11,233 nucleotides of DNA from a bacterium (GTDB lineage: Bacteria > UBP14 > UBA6098 > B30-G16): NCBI GenBank assembly GCA_030620455.1, contig JAUXEQ010000023.1, forward strand, positions 1 through 11,233, written 5' to 3'. The notes under the pieces are model-generated. The model made no database searches. It was not told the origin of the DNA and was given only the letters and a program-made list of their open reading frames with translations. Made by a program: the position numbers and the translations under genes. This document shows, piece by piece, positions 1-7,339 of this stretch. Position 1 is the first letter of the stretch. Every line of letters starts with the position of its first letter.

Positions 1-552
1 CTCGCAGGAACGCTTGATGATACTATTCCAAAAATTACTGCTCCCTCTGTTATGACACCCCATATAGGCGAACTTTCAAGGCTTTTGGGAATTGAAATGG
101 ACGAAATATTGAAATTAAGGGTTGAGAAGGCTTCTGAATGGGCAAAATTGCTTTATACAACCTTACTTATCAAAGGCAATCCAACGATTATTGCTGACGG
201 TGAGAATCCAGTTTGGTTCAACACGAGCGGCAATCACGGAATGGCGACTGCAGGCAGCGGAGACGTTTTGACCGGGCTTATTGGTGGTTTTCTTGCACAG
301 GGTTTAACACCTATGAATGCAGCAAAACTTGGCGCATACATTCATGGTCTGGCTGGTGATATTGCTGCTAAACAGTTTGGATGTAGATCGCTTATCGCAG
401 GAGATATAGTTAATGCGATACCTGAAGCTATTACTACTTTAAGTAATGCTCCTTTTGTTGTCGAGCAGAACTCTGAGAAAATAGGATTTAAATACTTAGA
501 GATCTATCGAGGGTCAAATATTTTTAGCTTATCTCTCTTGGAAAACGAATGA
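1..552 (+). CDS. nnrD: ADP/ATP-dependent NAD(P)H-hydrate dehydratase, C-terminal part (5' end outside window)
   Basis: The reading frame is open from base 1, so this is the last 183 residues of a longer protein. The family dehydrates the damaged cofactor NAD(P)HX back to NAD(P)H in the cytosol, and is often fused to an N-terminal NAD(P)HX epimerase domain. The fragment shows the ribokinase-like core: TPHIGELSRL at about residues 19-28, a KGNPTII strand near 58, and the diagnostic AGSGDVLTG loop at about 84-92, whose Asp (about 88) is the expected catalytic base. AAKLGAYIHGLAGD follows, the usual helix after that loop. A tail of about 30 residues after the fold has no feature I recognise. The ATG at base 52 is internal, not the start, because conserved family sequence extends before it. 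Whether the epimerase half is present cannot be seen. It lies 77 bases upstream of mutS on the same strand, but mutS seems to have its own promoter. Confidence 0.93.
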   Translation, partial: LAGTLDDTIPKITAPSVMTPHIGELSRLLGIEMDEILKLRVEKASEWAKLLYTTLLIKGNPTIIADGENPVWFNTSGNHGMATAGSGDVLTGLIGGFLAQGLTPMNAAKLGAYIHGLAGDIAAKQFGCRSLIAGDIVNAIPEAITTLSNAPFVVEQNSEKIGFKYLEIYRGSNIFSLSLLENE

Positions 553-595
553 GTTCTGATTACAAATTAAATACTACTATGAAAAATTATTTGAA

Positions 596-623
596 TTTAC
601 ATTCTTGACAAATAATATATAAT
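596..623 (+). promoter_or_regulatory. Sigma-70-like promoter of mutS
   Basis: TTTACA at 596-601 (5 of 6 to the -35 consensus) is followed by a 16-base spacer and a perfect TATAAT at 618-623. Transcription would start about 7 bases later, at or next to A630, which is the first base of the mutS ATG. A TTGACA at 605-610 overlaps the spacer but has no -10 at a suitable distance (TATACT at 624 is only 13 bases away). The assignment rests on motif and spacing only. Confidence 0.5.
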
Positions 624-629
624 TATACT

Positions 630-3239
630 ATGGCTGGAAAATCCAAAAAGATCACATTAATGGAACAATTCTATTCCATTAAAAAGCAGTATCCGGATAC
701 ACTTCTGCTTTTCGGAGTTGGAGATTTCTTTGAGCTTTTTGAGGAGGATGCCCGAATAGCCTCGAAAGAACTTGGAATTGCGCTAACCGCGAGAAATCAT
801 GGGTTGGAGACTAAAACACCATTGGCAGGTGTACCGCATCATTCGCTTGATAAATATCTATCGCAACTGTTAAAAAAAGGTTTCAAGGTAGCGATTTGCG
901 AACAGATCGAGGACCCTAAATTTGCTAAGGGGCTTGTCAAACGGGATGTTATTGAAGTTATGACTCCCGGTACGATCACAGTAGCTTCGAGTGCTGAAGA
1001 TGGAAAGAACCAATATCTCCTTGGTTTGTTCTCTGTAAAGGGAAGCTATTTTATCTGTGCAGTGGATGTTCTTTCTGGTGAATTTTTTACTGTGATTGCC
1101 GATGAAAAACGATTTCTCGATGAACTCGCTGTACTTGAGCCGAGTGAATTTTTAGTACCGGACGATATAAGCGAATCGATTTTCAAATCGATAAAGGGTC
1201 GGTTTCCCAATATTAGAATATCGCTTTTCGAACCTTGGAATTTCGAATTCGAGCATGCAAAACGAGTATTGAAAGATCATTTCGGAACATCGACACTTGA
1301 GGGTTTCGGCGACTTAACTCGTGGAGAAATTTGCATTGCTGGAGGTGTGCTTGCATATCTAAACAGTTTAAAGAAAGGTAAATTAACTCATATAAAAGCC
1401 CTAAAGCAAGAGCACAGTGGACATTTAATGCACCTCGATGAGAGCACAATTAGAAATCTTGAATTAATAGCATCTATGTCTGATGGGAAAAAATATGGCA
1501 CGCTTTTGTGGTTTCTCGATGAGACAAAAACACCGATGGGTGCACGCTTACTCCGAAGAATGATACTTTCACCGCTTACAGATGAAAAGCTAATTATGGG
1601 TCGACTTTCAGCTGTTGATTCCCTTATTCAATCTGGCAAGTTGTTGGGTATACTACAAGAGTATTTAGCTAACCTTTGTGATCTCGAGAGAATTGCTGGC
1701 AGAATTGGTAATATGAAAGCCAACCCAAGAGATCTAACTGCAGTAGAAAAAAGCCTTAGGATAATTGAAAGAATAAGAGAACTCGAAATTTTTACTTCAG
1801 AATTACTACAGAAATTGCTAAAAAACCTGAATCCACTGCCGGAAATAAGAAAGCGAATTAAGGAGACTATTGTTGATAATCCACCTCCAATCATTACTAA
1901 CGGTGGGATTATTCGTCCCGGTGTAATTGAAGAACTGGATGAATTAAGAGAACTAAGGGTCAATTCAAGATCTGTCCTCATGGAGATGGAAGTTAATTTA
2001 AGGAATCGAACGTGCCTCGATAAATTGAAAATCAAGTCTAACAAGGTTTTCGGATATTTCATCGAGATACCTCGGATGCAGGCAAAAAAAGCACCACCCG
2101 ATTTCATTAGGAAGCAAACACTTGTAAACGCTGAGCGTTTTATTACACCGGAACTAAAGGAACTTGAGAGCAAAATTCTCGCTGCAGAAGAGCGAATAAA
2201 TTATATCGAGAGAGAATTTTATCTTAGTGTTCTTACTGAAATTTCAATTTACGCTAGCAAAATAAGCGATGTAGCAAGAGCTGCTGCGTGGTTGGATGTC
2301 CTGTCAAATTTTGCTAATATAGCAATGCGGAAAAAGCTTACGAAACCTGAAATTGCCAAGGATGGCACATTAGAGATAAAAAGTGGTTGGCATCCAGTTC
2401 TATGGGAAATTTTGGGTAAATCTTTGTTTGTGCCGAATGATCTTAATTTTGATAATGAAACACAAATAATAGTTTTAACTGGTCCCAATATGGCTGGTAA
2501 ATCGACATATTTACGTCAGAATGGGCTTATTATGTTAATGGCTCAGATTGGCTCATTCGTTCCTGCCGATTATGCCAAAATAACCCCTGTGGATAGGATT
2601 TTCACTCGTGTTGGAGCAGTGGATTACATCGCGAAAGGTCAATCTACTTTTCTAGTAGAAATGCTCGAAACTGCTAATATTCTGCACAATGCCACCGATA
2701 ACTCTTTGGTTCTTCTTGACGAAATAGGTCGTGGTACCAGCACTTATGATGGTCTTTCGATTGCATGGGCGGTTGTAGAGTACATACATACTTTGGTTGG
2801 GCACAAACCTAAAACTATTTTTGCAACACACTATCATGAGCTAACCGAGGTAGCAAATTACCTTTCAAGAGTTAAGAATTTCCAAATATCGGTTAGAGAA
2901 AAAAACGAAAAGATAGTTTTCCTTCACAAAATAGTTTCTGGTGGCTGCGATGATTCATACGGAATTCATGTTGCTCAGTTGGCAGGTGTTCCTGAGGAAG
3001 TAATCCAACGTTCGAAGGAAATCCTCGACTTTCTGGAAGCTGGAGATACCCCGGGTCGATCTGTAAAAAAAATCGATGGTAAAAAGCCTAGGATAGAAAA
3101 GCACTCAGGTTATCAAATCTCACTTTTCGATCCGGAATTTCATCCGCTTGTGGTTGCTTTAAAGGATCTAGATGTTAATAATTTAACTCCTCTTCAAGCG
3201 TTGGAATTGATCTCCAAATGGAGGGAAAATTGGGAATAG
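630..3239 (+). CDS. mutS: DNA mismatch repair protein MutS
   Basis: The 869-residue protein has full MutS1 length. MutS recognises mispaired or looped bases as a dimer, then uses ATP to become a sliding clamp that recruits MutL. The N-terminal mismatch-reading motif is GDFFELF, giving the Phe-X-Glu pair F33/E35. Connector and core domains follow, with the family signature NKVFGYFIE before the clamp region. The ABC-type ATPase has Walker A GPNMAGKS at 618-625, Walker B LVLLDEIGRG with D697/E698, the GTSTYDG signature, and the FATHYHEL His motif around 731-738. Near the C-terminus QISLF (829-833) fits the beta-sliding-clamp binding consensus and is followed by the usual LTPLQALELI tail. The ATG at 630 gives the normal distance to the mismatch motif. 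No Shine-Dalgarno sequence precedes it, which agrees with the leaderless promoter geometry. No mutL is present in the window. Confidence 0.98.
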   Translation: MAGKSKKITLMEQFYSIKKQYPDTLLLFGVGDFFELFEEDARIASKELGIALTARNHGLETKTPLAGVPHHSLDKYLSQLLKKGFKVAICEQIEDPKFAKGLVKRDVIEVMTPGTITVASSAEDGKNQYLLGLFSVKGSYFICAVDVLSGEFFTVIADEKRFLDELAVLEPSEFLVPDDISESIFKSIKGRFPNIRISLFEPWNFEFEHAKRVLKDHFGTSTLEGFGDLTRGEICIAGGVLAYLNSLKKGKLTHIKALKQEHSGHLMHLDESTIRNLELIASMSDGKKYGTLLWFLDETKTPMGARLLRRMILSPLTDEKLIMGRLSAVDSLIQSGKLLGILQEYLANLCDLERIAGRIGNMKANPRDLTAVEKSLRIIERIRELEIFTSELLQKLLKNLNPLPEIRKRIKETIVDNPPPIITNGGIIRPGVIEELDELRELRVNSRSVLMEMEVNLRNRTCLDKLKIKSNKVFGYFIEIPRMQAKKAPPDFIRKQTLVNAERFITPELKELESKILAAEERINYIEREFYLSVLTEISIYASKISDVARAAAWLDVLSNFANIAMRKKLTKPEIAKDGTLEIKSGWHPVLWEILGKSLFVPNDLNFDNETQIIVLTGPNMAGKSTYLRQNGLIMLMAQIGSFVPADYAKITPVDRIFTRVGAVDYIAKGQSTFLVEMLETANILHNATDNSLVLLDEIGRGTSTYDGLSIAWAVVEYIHTLVGHKPKTIFATHYHELTEVANYLSRVKNFQISVREKNEKIVFLHKIVSGGCDDSYGIHVAQLAGVPEEVIQRSKEILDFLEAGDTPGRSVKKIDGKKPRIEKHSGYQISLFDPEFHPLVVALKDLDVNNLTPLQALELISKWRENWE

Positions 3240-3337
3240 TTTTAACTACCGATATGTTTTTTTCCATTTTTTCACTTGATAAGATTAAGATTCTCAGTTT
3301 TTTAGAGTTCTATATACATAATTGATGCTTACCACTC

Positions 3338-3365
3338 TTGACAAATCCAGTATTAACGCTATTTT
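3338..3365 (+). promoter_or_regulatory. Possible promoter of the six-gene envelope operon
   Basis: There is a perfect TTGACA at 3338-3343. With a 16-base spacer the best partner is TATTTT at 3360-3365, only 4 of 6 to the -10 consensus. The start would fall near 3372, inside the AGGAGG site, giving an unusually short leader. The location after mutS and before a tight gene cluster is right for a promoter, but the element itself is weak. The 143-base gap shows no clear terminator for mutS. Confidence 0.3.
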
Positions 3366-3370
3366 CTCAT

Positions 3371-3376
3371 AGGAGG
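3371..3376 (+). promoter_or_regulatory. Ribosome binding site that fixes the M50 protease start
   Basis: A full AGGAGG lies 6 bases before the ATG at 3383. The same frame is open back to a TTG at 3338, which would add 15 residues, but that TTG is the first part of the TTGACA motif and has no ribosome site. The ATG at 3383 is therefore the start. Confidence 0.8.
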
Positions 3377-3382
3377 TTGTTG

Positions 3383-3994
3383 ATGGAAGGATTATTAAAT
3401 TTATTATTATGGGTACCAGGACTTCTTCTGGCTCTCACATTTCATGAGTTCTCGCATGGTATGGTCGCGTATAAACTGGGCGATCCAACTCCTGAGAGAG
3501 CAGGGAGATTAACACTTAATCCTCTGGCTCACCTGGATGTTATGGGTACAATAGCTTTATTTCTGTTCCATTTTGGATGGGCAAAACCTGTTCCAATAAA
3601 TCCGCATTTCCTTCGCAACCCAAAACGAGACATGATATATATAGCTATAGCAGGTCCTGCAGCTAATTTTATTCTCGCAATTATTGCAGGAATTATTGTT
3701 AAAATATTATCAACAATTGGGCAGTCCGGAACTATCCCGTGGTATATGATGGTTTACACTATGGATATTAATGTTATACTTATGGCTTTCAATTTAATTC
3801 CAATTCCTCCATTGGATGGCTCAAAAATTCTATTCGGTTTGACAAATATAAATCCTCGAACGATATATAACCTTGAAAGAATGGGTCCAATGATCCTTCT
3901 GGGAATTATTATTCTTGGCTCTATGAGCGGATTTAATATTCTATTTATTTTTATTAGTCCTGCAATGATGATTTTTCACCAAATTTTCATTTAA
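3383..3994 (+). CDS. Site-2 protease family (M50) intramembrane zinc metalloprotease
   Basis: The 203-residue polytopic membrane protein belongs to the short M50 proteases that cut substrates inside the membrane. The zinc-binding motif HEFSH sits in the first membrane helix (H21, E22, H25). The second metal-ligand motif appears as NLIPIPPLDG with D145. The helix between them carries AGPAANFILA, also typical of the family. There is no PDZ domain, as in the short subgroup, unlike RseP, which carries PDZ domains. Substrates of this subgroup are mostly unknown, and family members elsewhere release anti-sigma factors or trim membrane peptides. It heads a tight plus-strand cluster, and the next gene, 8 bases downstream, encodes a small single-span membrane protein. 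Family assignment is secure; substrate and pathway are not readable here. Confidence 0.93.
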   Translation: MEGLLNLLLWVPGLLLALTFHEFSHGMVAYKLGDPTPERAGRLTLNPLAHLDVMGTIALFLFHFGWAKPVPINPHFLRNPKRDMIYIAIAGPAANFILAIIAGIIVKILSTIGQSGTIPWYMMVYTMDINVILMAFNLIPIPPLDGSKILFGLTNINPRTIYNLERMGPMILLGIIILGSMSGFNILFIFISPAMMIFHQIFI

Positions 3995-4002
3995 TCAGTA
4001 AA

Positions 4003-4194
4003 ATGGTAAGAATTTCAAGGAAAAGAAAATTCATTTTCAAGAGTGGGAAAGACAAGGAACAGAATAAATATATAAAGATCGGTCGTATCGATCGTTCAAG
4101 ATATCCTAAGCAATGGTTCTGGATATTGTTCGCATTGGTTGGTGCTATATTGCTGTTTCTTGTATCGAAATTATTTTTTAAGTTGGTTAGATGA
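4003..4194 (+). CDS. Small basic single-span membrane protein, unknown family
   Basis: The product is 63 residues long and I do not recognise it. The first 36 residues are hydrophilic and very rich in Lys and Arg (RKRKF, then KIGRIDRSRYPKQ). One hydrophobic stretch follows from about residue 38 to 58 (WFWILFALVGAILLFLV), and a short basic end (KLVR) closes the protein. The positive-inside rule favours a cytoplasmic N-terminus. It starts 8 bases after the M50 protease gene and ends 30 bases before the subtilase gene, all on one strand, which supports its being real. Against it, no good Shine-Dalgarno sequence precedes the ATG, so translation may depend on coupling. A single-span protein beside a site-2 protease could be its substrate or partner, but that is inference from position only. 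Confidence 0.62.
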   Translation: MVRISRKRKFIFKSGKDKEQNKYIKIGRIDRSRYPKQWFWILFALVGAILLFLVSKLFFKLVR

Positions 4195-4224
4195 TTTTAA
4201 AGCCAATAACAGGAAGGAATTCAA

Positions 4225-6162
4225 ATGTGGAGGTTGTGGTTAATACTATTCCTAATTTCCGTTACACAAGCTCAAGATAAATATTGGATTTTTTTCAGGG
4301 ACAAATGTTCCGATGAAACTGCTGAAAACATAGAACAAATTGTTAGGAATACTCTATCTGATAGAGCAATTGCGAGACGTGACAAACTAGGAATTAAACT
4401 TGACAAAACAGATCTTCCAGTATGCGCGGTGTACATCGACTCGCTGAAATCTCTGGGTTTTGAGGTGCTAAGAAAGTCTAAATGGCTTAATGCCGTATCG
4501 ATAAAATGCGAAGAAACAGACTTAATAAAAATTTGTTCGCTGAACTTTGTAAAAGAAGCTAAAAGAGTTAAAACCTATACTTACATTGGTCCTGAAAAAA
4601 GAGAGATTCGCATCGAACGACGTCTTGTAGACACTAACTGGGGAGTCTCGAGGGAGCAAGCAACTTTTGTCGGCGCAGATAAAATGCATGAATTAGGATT
4701 TTCTGGTGGTGACGGTGAGGATAGGATATTCATTGGAATGTTGGATTCCGGATTCGATTTGAGTCAGAGGTGTTTCAACTCGTTAACAACAAGTGGAAGG
4801 CTTCTGAATAAATACGATTTTGTCCATAAGGACACAAGTGTGGGTTTCGTTGAGGGTGATTTCGATAAAATAGGCTGGCGACATGGAACAATGACGCTTT
4901 CTATTATAGCCGCAGACTTACCGGGTGAAATGATGGGAATTGCTCCTGATGCTCTTTTTGCGTTGGCGAAAACAGAAATCACAGATTCGACTGTTGGCAG
5001 CGGGACTTATTTAATTGAACGAAAAAGAGAAGAGGATAATTGGATTGCAGGAATTGAATGGCTCGATAGTCTTGGCGTTGATATAGCGTCGAGTTCGCTC
5101 GGATATGTAGATTTCGATGATGATACAGCAGGAAGTTACACTTTTGATGATTTAGATGGAAATACTGCGTTGGTAACTATTGCCGCGGATTTTGCTGCTG
5201 CCAAGGGTATTGCTGTTTTCAATTCTGCAGGTAACGAAAGATCGGTGGGTAGTTTATTTGGGTTTAATCATATAATTACTCCCGCCGATGGCGATTCCGT
5301 TTGTGCTGTGGGTGGCGTTACTTTTAATAAGGTTTATGCAACATTTTCTTCACCCGGACCTACTGCAGATGGAAGAATTAAGCCGGATCTAACTACCTTG
5401 GCTCAAGGTGTTGCAGTTTGGGATACTCAAACGGGTTTTGCAGATGGGACAAGTTTCTCTGCTCCGGCACTTGCAGCTCTTGCAGCGTTAGTACTTCAAG
5501 CTATTGAATCTTCCGGTGGAGTTGTTTCCGGATGGAACCTTGTTGAAATTTTGAAGAAGTCAGCAGATCAAAGGTATGTTCCTGATAACGATTACGGATG
5601 GGGTATTCCTAATGGTCCTGTTGCAGCTGGACTTTTGGATGGTTTTTTTGGATATGTCCTCGATTCAGCATCTAATGCTGCTTTACCTAATACGCAAGTT
5701 GTGTTTGACTCGGAAACGCTCGTTACCGATGGTCGAGGTAGATTCTTTGCGTATATGGACAGTTCAGGTGATTATAAGCTCTCAGTTTCAAGGGATGGCT
5801 TCCATCCGTTTCATATCACGATAAACCATATTGCAGGAAATAATATCAGATATTCTGTTAAGCTTATTCCGTATTCTACTATGGATGAAATAATATATTA
5901 TCCAAATCCCTTCTTAGAAAAGCTGATCATAAGTTGGTTTACGGGTGAATCCGGTGAGAGACAAAGAGGTGAGGTAAAAATATTCTCTGCTTCAGGTAGT
6001 TTTATTAACAAATTGGAGACAGAAGAAGGAAGTATCGAATGGAATGGAGAGAATAAATCAGGGGAGAAAGTTGCAAGTGGAATTTATTTGATTAAAGTTA
6101 AGGCTTTCGGAGGCGAGGAAAAAGAATTGACAGATATTGGAAAAATATTGTATATACAATAA
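4225..6162 (+). CDS. Secreted subtilisin-like (S8) serine protease with carboxypeptidase-like and FlgD/T9SS-type C-terminal domains
   Basis: This is a 645-residue secreted protease. A short signal peptide (MWRLWLILFL start) has a likely cut after TQA at residue 16. Residues about 17-135 resemble the propeptide of Bacteroidetes-type secreted subtilases, with YWIFF, LSDRAIARR, DLPV and SKWLNAVS landmarks. The S8 domain runs from about 145 to 470. Its catalytic residues are D174 (GMLDSG), H220 (WRHGT) and S410 (GTSFSAP), with N337 of SAGNE as the oxyanion residue, so the site looks intact. A beta domain like the carboxypeptidase regulatory fold follows (about 474-547). The protein ends in a FlgD/T9SS-sorting-type domain that opens with YYPNPF near 558 and closes with the VASGIYLIKVKA strand. 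AGGAAGG lies 7 bases before the ATG. The export route beyond Sec is inferred; no secretion-system genes are in view. Confidence 0.95.
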   Translation: MWRLWLILFLISVTQAQDKYWIFFRDKCSDETAENIEQIVRNTLSDRAIARRDKLGIKLDKTDLPVCAVYIDSLKSLGFEVLRKSKWLNAVSIKCEETDLIKICSLNFVKEAKRVKTYTYIGPEKREIRIERRLVDTNWGVSREQATFVGADKMHELGFSGGDGEDRIFIGMLDSGFDLSQRCFNSLTTSGRLLNKYDFVHKDTSVGFVEGDFDKIGWRHGTMTLSIIAADLPGEMMGIAPDALFALAKTEITDSTVGSGTYLIERKREEDNWIAGIEWLDSLGVDIASSSLGYVDFDDDTAGSYTFDDLDGNTALVTIAADFAAAKGIAVFNSAGNERSVGSLFGFNHIITPADGDSVCAVGGVTFNKVYATFSSPGPTADGRIKPDLTTLAQGVAVWDTQTGFADGTSFSAPALAALAALVLQAIESSGGVVSGWNLVEILKKSADQRYVPDNDYGWGIPNGPVAAGLLDGFFGYVLDSASNAALPNTQVVFDSETLVTDGRGRFFAYMDSSGDYKLSVSRDGFHPFHITINHIAGNNIRYSVKLIPYSTMDEIIYYPNPFLEKLIISWFTGESGERQRGEVKIFSASGSFINKLETEEGSIEWNGENKSGEKVASGIYLIKVKAFGGEEKELTDIGKILYIQ

Positions 6163-6165
6163 CAT

Positions 6166-6171
6166 AGGAGG
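6166..6171 (+). promoter_or_regulatory. Ribosome binding site supporting a GTG start
   Basis: AGGAGG is placed 5 bases before the GTG at 6177 and just after the subtilase stop codon. It identifies this GTG as the start of the next gene; no ATG is available near it. Confidence 0.8.
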
Positions 6172-6176
6172 ATCTC

Positions 6177-6848
6177 GTGGAACATTTGCATATTAGACGG
6201 GCATTGTTATATACTTTTGAAGATAGCGATTGGCTAAAGAAAGCGTTAACACTATTAGGTTTAACGTTTATTCCTATTTTTGGTTGGTTTTGTATTTTGG
6301 GCTACCAACTGAATATAGTTAAAAACTGGATAAATAGGGAATATAAACTCCCATCATTCGGAAATTTGGGCGAACTTTTCTCTACTGGAATATTATTATT
6401 TGTTGCACTATTCATTTACAATGCTCCTCATATTGCGAATGTTATTCCTTTTATCGGGCAGGTTGTTTCATTCGCATGGACAATTGTTATGATTTTCATT
6501 ACACCATATCTATACATTGTTATTGCTACAGAGAATTCTCTCAGTGGTTCTCTTTTCAACTTCAATAAGTTAATAAAATTCATTTCGGAAAATGTATACA
6601 GAATATTGATTCTTCTTCTTATTAATGTTGGAATAGCAATTGTGGGAGCGGTGCTTTCTTCACCTTTTGTCATAGCAAATTTAATATTGTCAAAAATATC
6701 CGAGAATATAATTTTACCCGTTTTGATATTTCAACTAATAAGCTTTGTCATTATTTGGGTTATAACAATGTATTCAATGGTAGTTAATAGTTCATTAATA
6801 GGAAATATTTACGAGGTTTGGCAACATCAGAGTTCATCGAATCTTTAG
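6177..6848 (+). CDS. DUF4013 domain polytopic membrane protein
   Basis: The 223-residue integral membrane protein starts with GTG behind a strong AGGAGG. The N-terminal half matches the DUF4013 pattern: an aromatic-acidic opening (LYTFEDSDWLKKA), a hydrophobic helix ending in IPIFGWFCILGY, a basic turn with LPSF (residues 58-61), then GELFSTGILLF. Hydrophobic segments are visible at roughly 22-44, 66-82, 92-117, 141-170 and 178-204, so about five membrane spans are expected. The family has no established biochemical function. It lies 14 bases after the protease gene and 20 before the DUF2085 gene, consistent with one transcript. The family call comes from recalled pattern rather than a search, so it is a little less certain than its being a real membrane protein. 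Confidence 0.82.
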   Translation: MEHLHIRRALLYTFEDSDWLKKALTLLGLTFIPIFGWFCILGYQLNIVKNWINREYKLPSFGNLGELFSTGILLFVALFIYNAPHIANVIPFIGQVVSFAWTIVMIFITPYLYIVIATENSLSGSLFNFNKLIKFISENVYRILILLLINVGIAIVGAVLSSPFVIANLILSKISENIILPVLIFQLISFVIIWVITMYSMVVNSSLIGNIYEVWQHQSSSNL

Positions 6849-6868
6849 GATGCATAGGATTGTGAATA

Positions 6869-7339
6869 ATGGGTAAAAAAGCGTCTTGGATAATAACATT
6901 ATTGGCAGGATTGGCATCGTTTTCTATTATTCTTGCACCATATCTTGCATATAAGGGCAATCCATTTGCGATTCTGGTCTATGAATTGTTTCATCCATTA
7001 TGCCATCAGATAGAAAGCAGATCATTTTATTTATGGGGTTATAAAATGGGAGTTTGCACGCGATGTCTCGGGATTTACATTGGAACATTTGCATTTGGTG
7101 TTTTTGAATCGATCACAGCCACAAGACTCATAAGGATAAACGAAAAGATTTTACTGACTATGATTGCACCTTTAACAATCGATGGAACAGCTCAGCTAAT
7201 TGGATTTTATGTTAGCAATAATATTATAAGATTTATTACAGGAATTTTTGCAGGAGCTGCGTTCGTTTTTTTCGTATTCCCCAGAATTTGGAATATTTCA
7301 GATTTTTTCTCGATTGAAAATCATAGAAAGGAGAAGTAA
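6869..7339 (+). CDS. DUF2085 family membrane protein
   Basis: The 156-residue membrane protein carries the hallmark Cys pattern of DUF2085: FHPLCHQ with C45-H46, then RSFYLWGYKMGVCTRCLGIY with C63 and C66, and later the IDGTAQLIG motif with D105. The Cys/His set could hold a metal or form disulphides, though the family's role is not established. Hydrophobic segments at about 6-28, 64-82, 94-115 and 118-138 suggest four membrane spans. The start ATG is preceded by a modest AGGA 9 bases upstream. The stop codon is directly followed by the ATG of the LemA gene, so the two are very likely translationally coupled. Confidence 0.87.
   Translation: MGKKASWIITLLAGLASFSIILAPYLAYKGNPFAILVYELFHPLCHQIESRSFYLWGYKMGVCTRCLGIYIGTFAFGVFESITATRLIRINEKILLTMIAPLTIDGTAQLIGFYVSNNIIRFITGIFAGAAFVFFVFPRIWNISDFFSIENHRKEK

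Noticed and set aside
1628..2173. Minus-strand ORF of 181 codons
   Set aside because: It is fully antisense to the conserved mutS core, with a Ser/Leu-rich product typical of a shadow frame.
3338..3382. Longer N-terminus of the M50 protease from a TTG at 3338
   Set aside because: The added 15 residues have no ribosome site. AGGAGG sits 6 bases before the ATG at 3383, and the predicted first helix begins directly after that ATG.
5576..5824. Plus-strand ORF of 82 codons in another frame
   Set aside because: It overlaps the C-terminal half of the subtilase gene, whose domain order is intact, so there is no sign of a frameshift.
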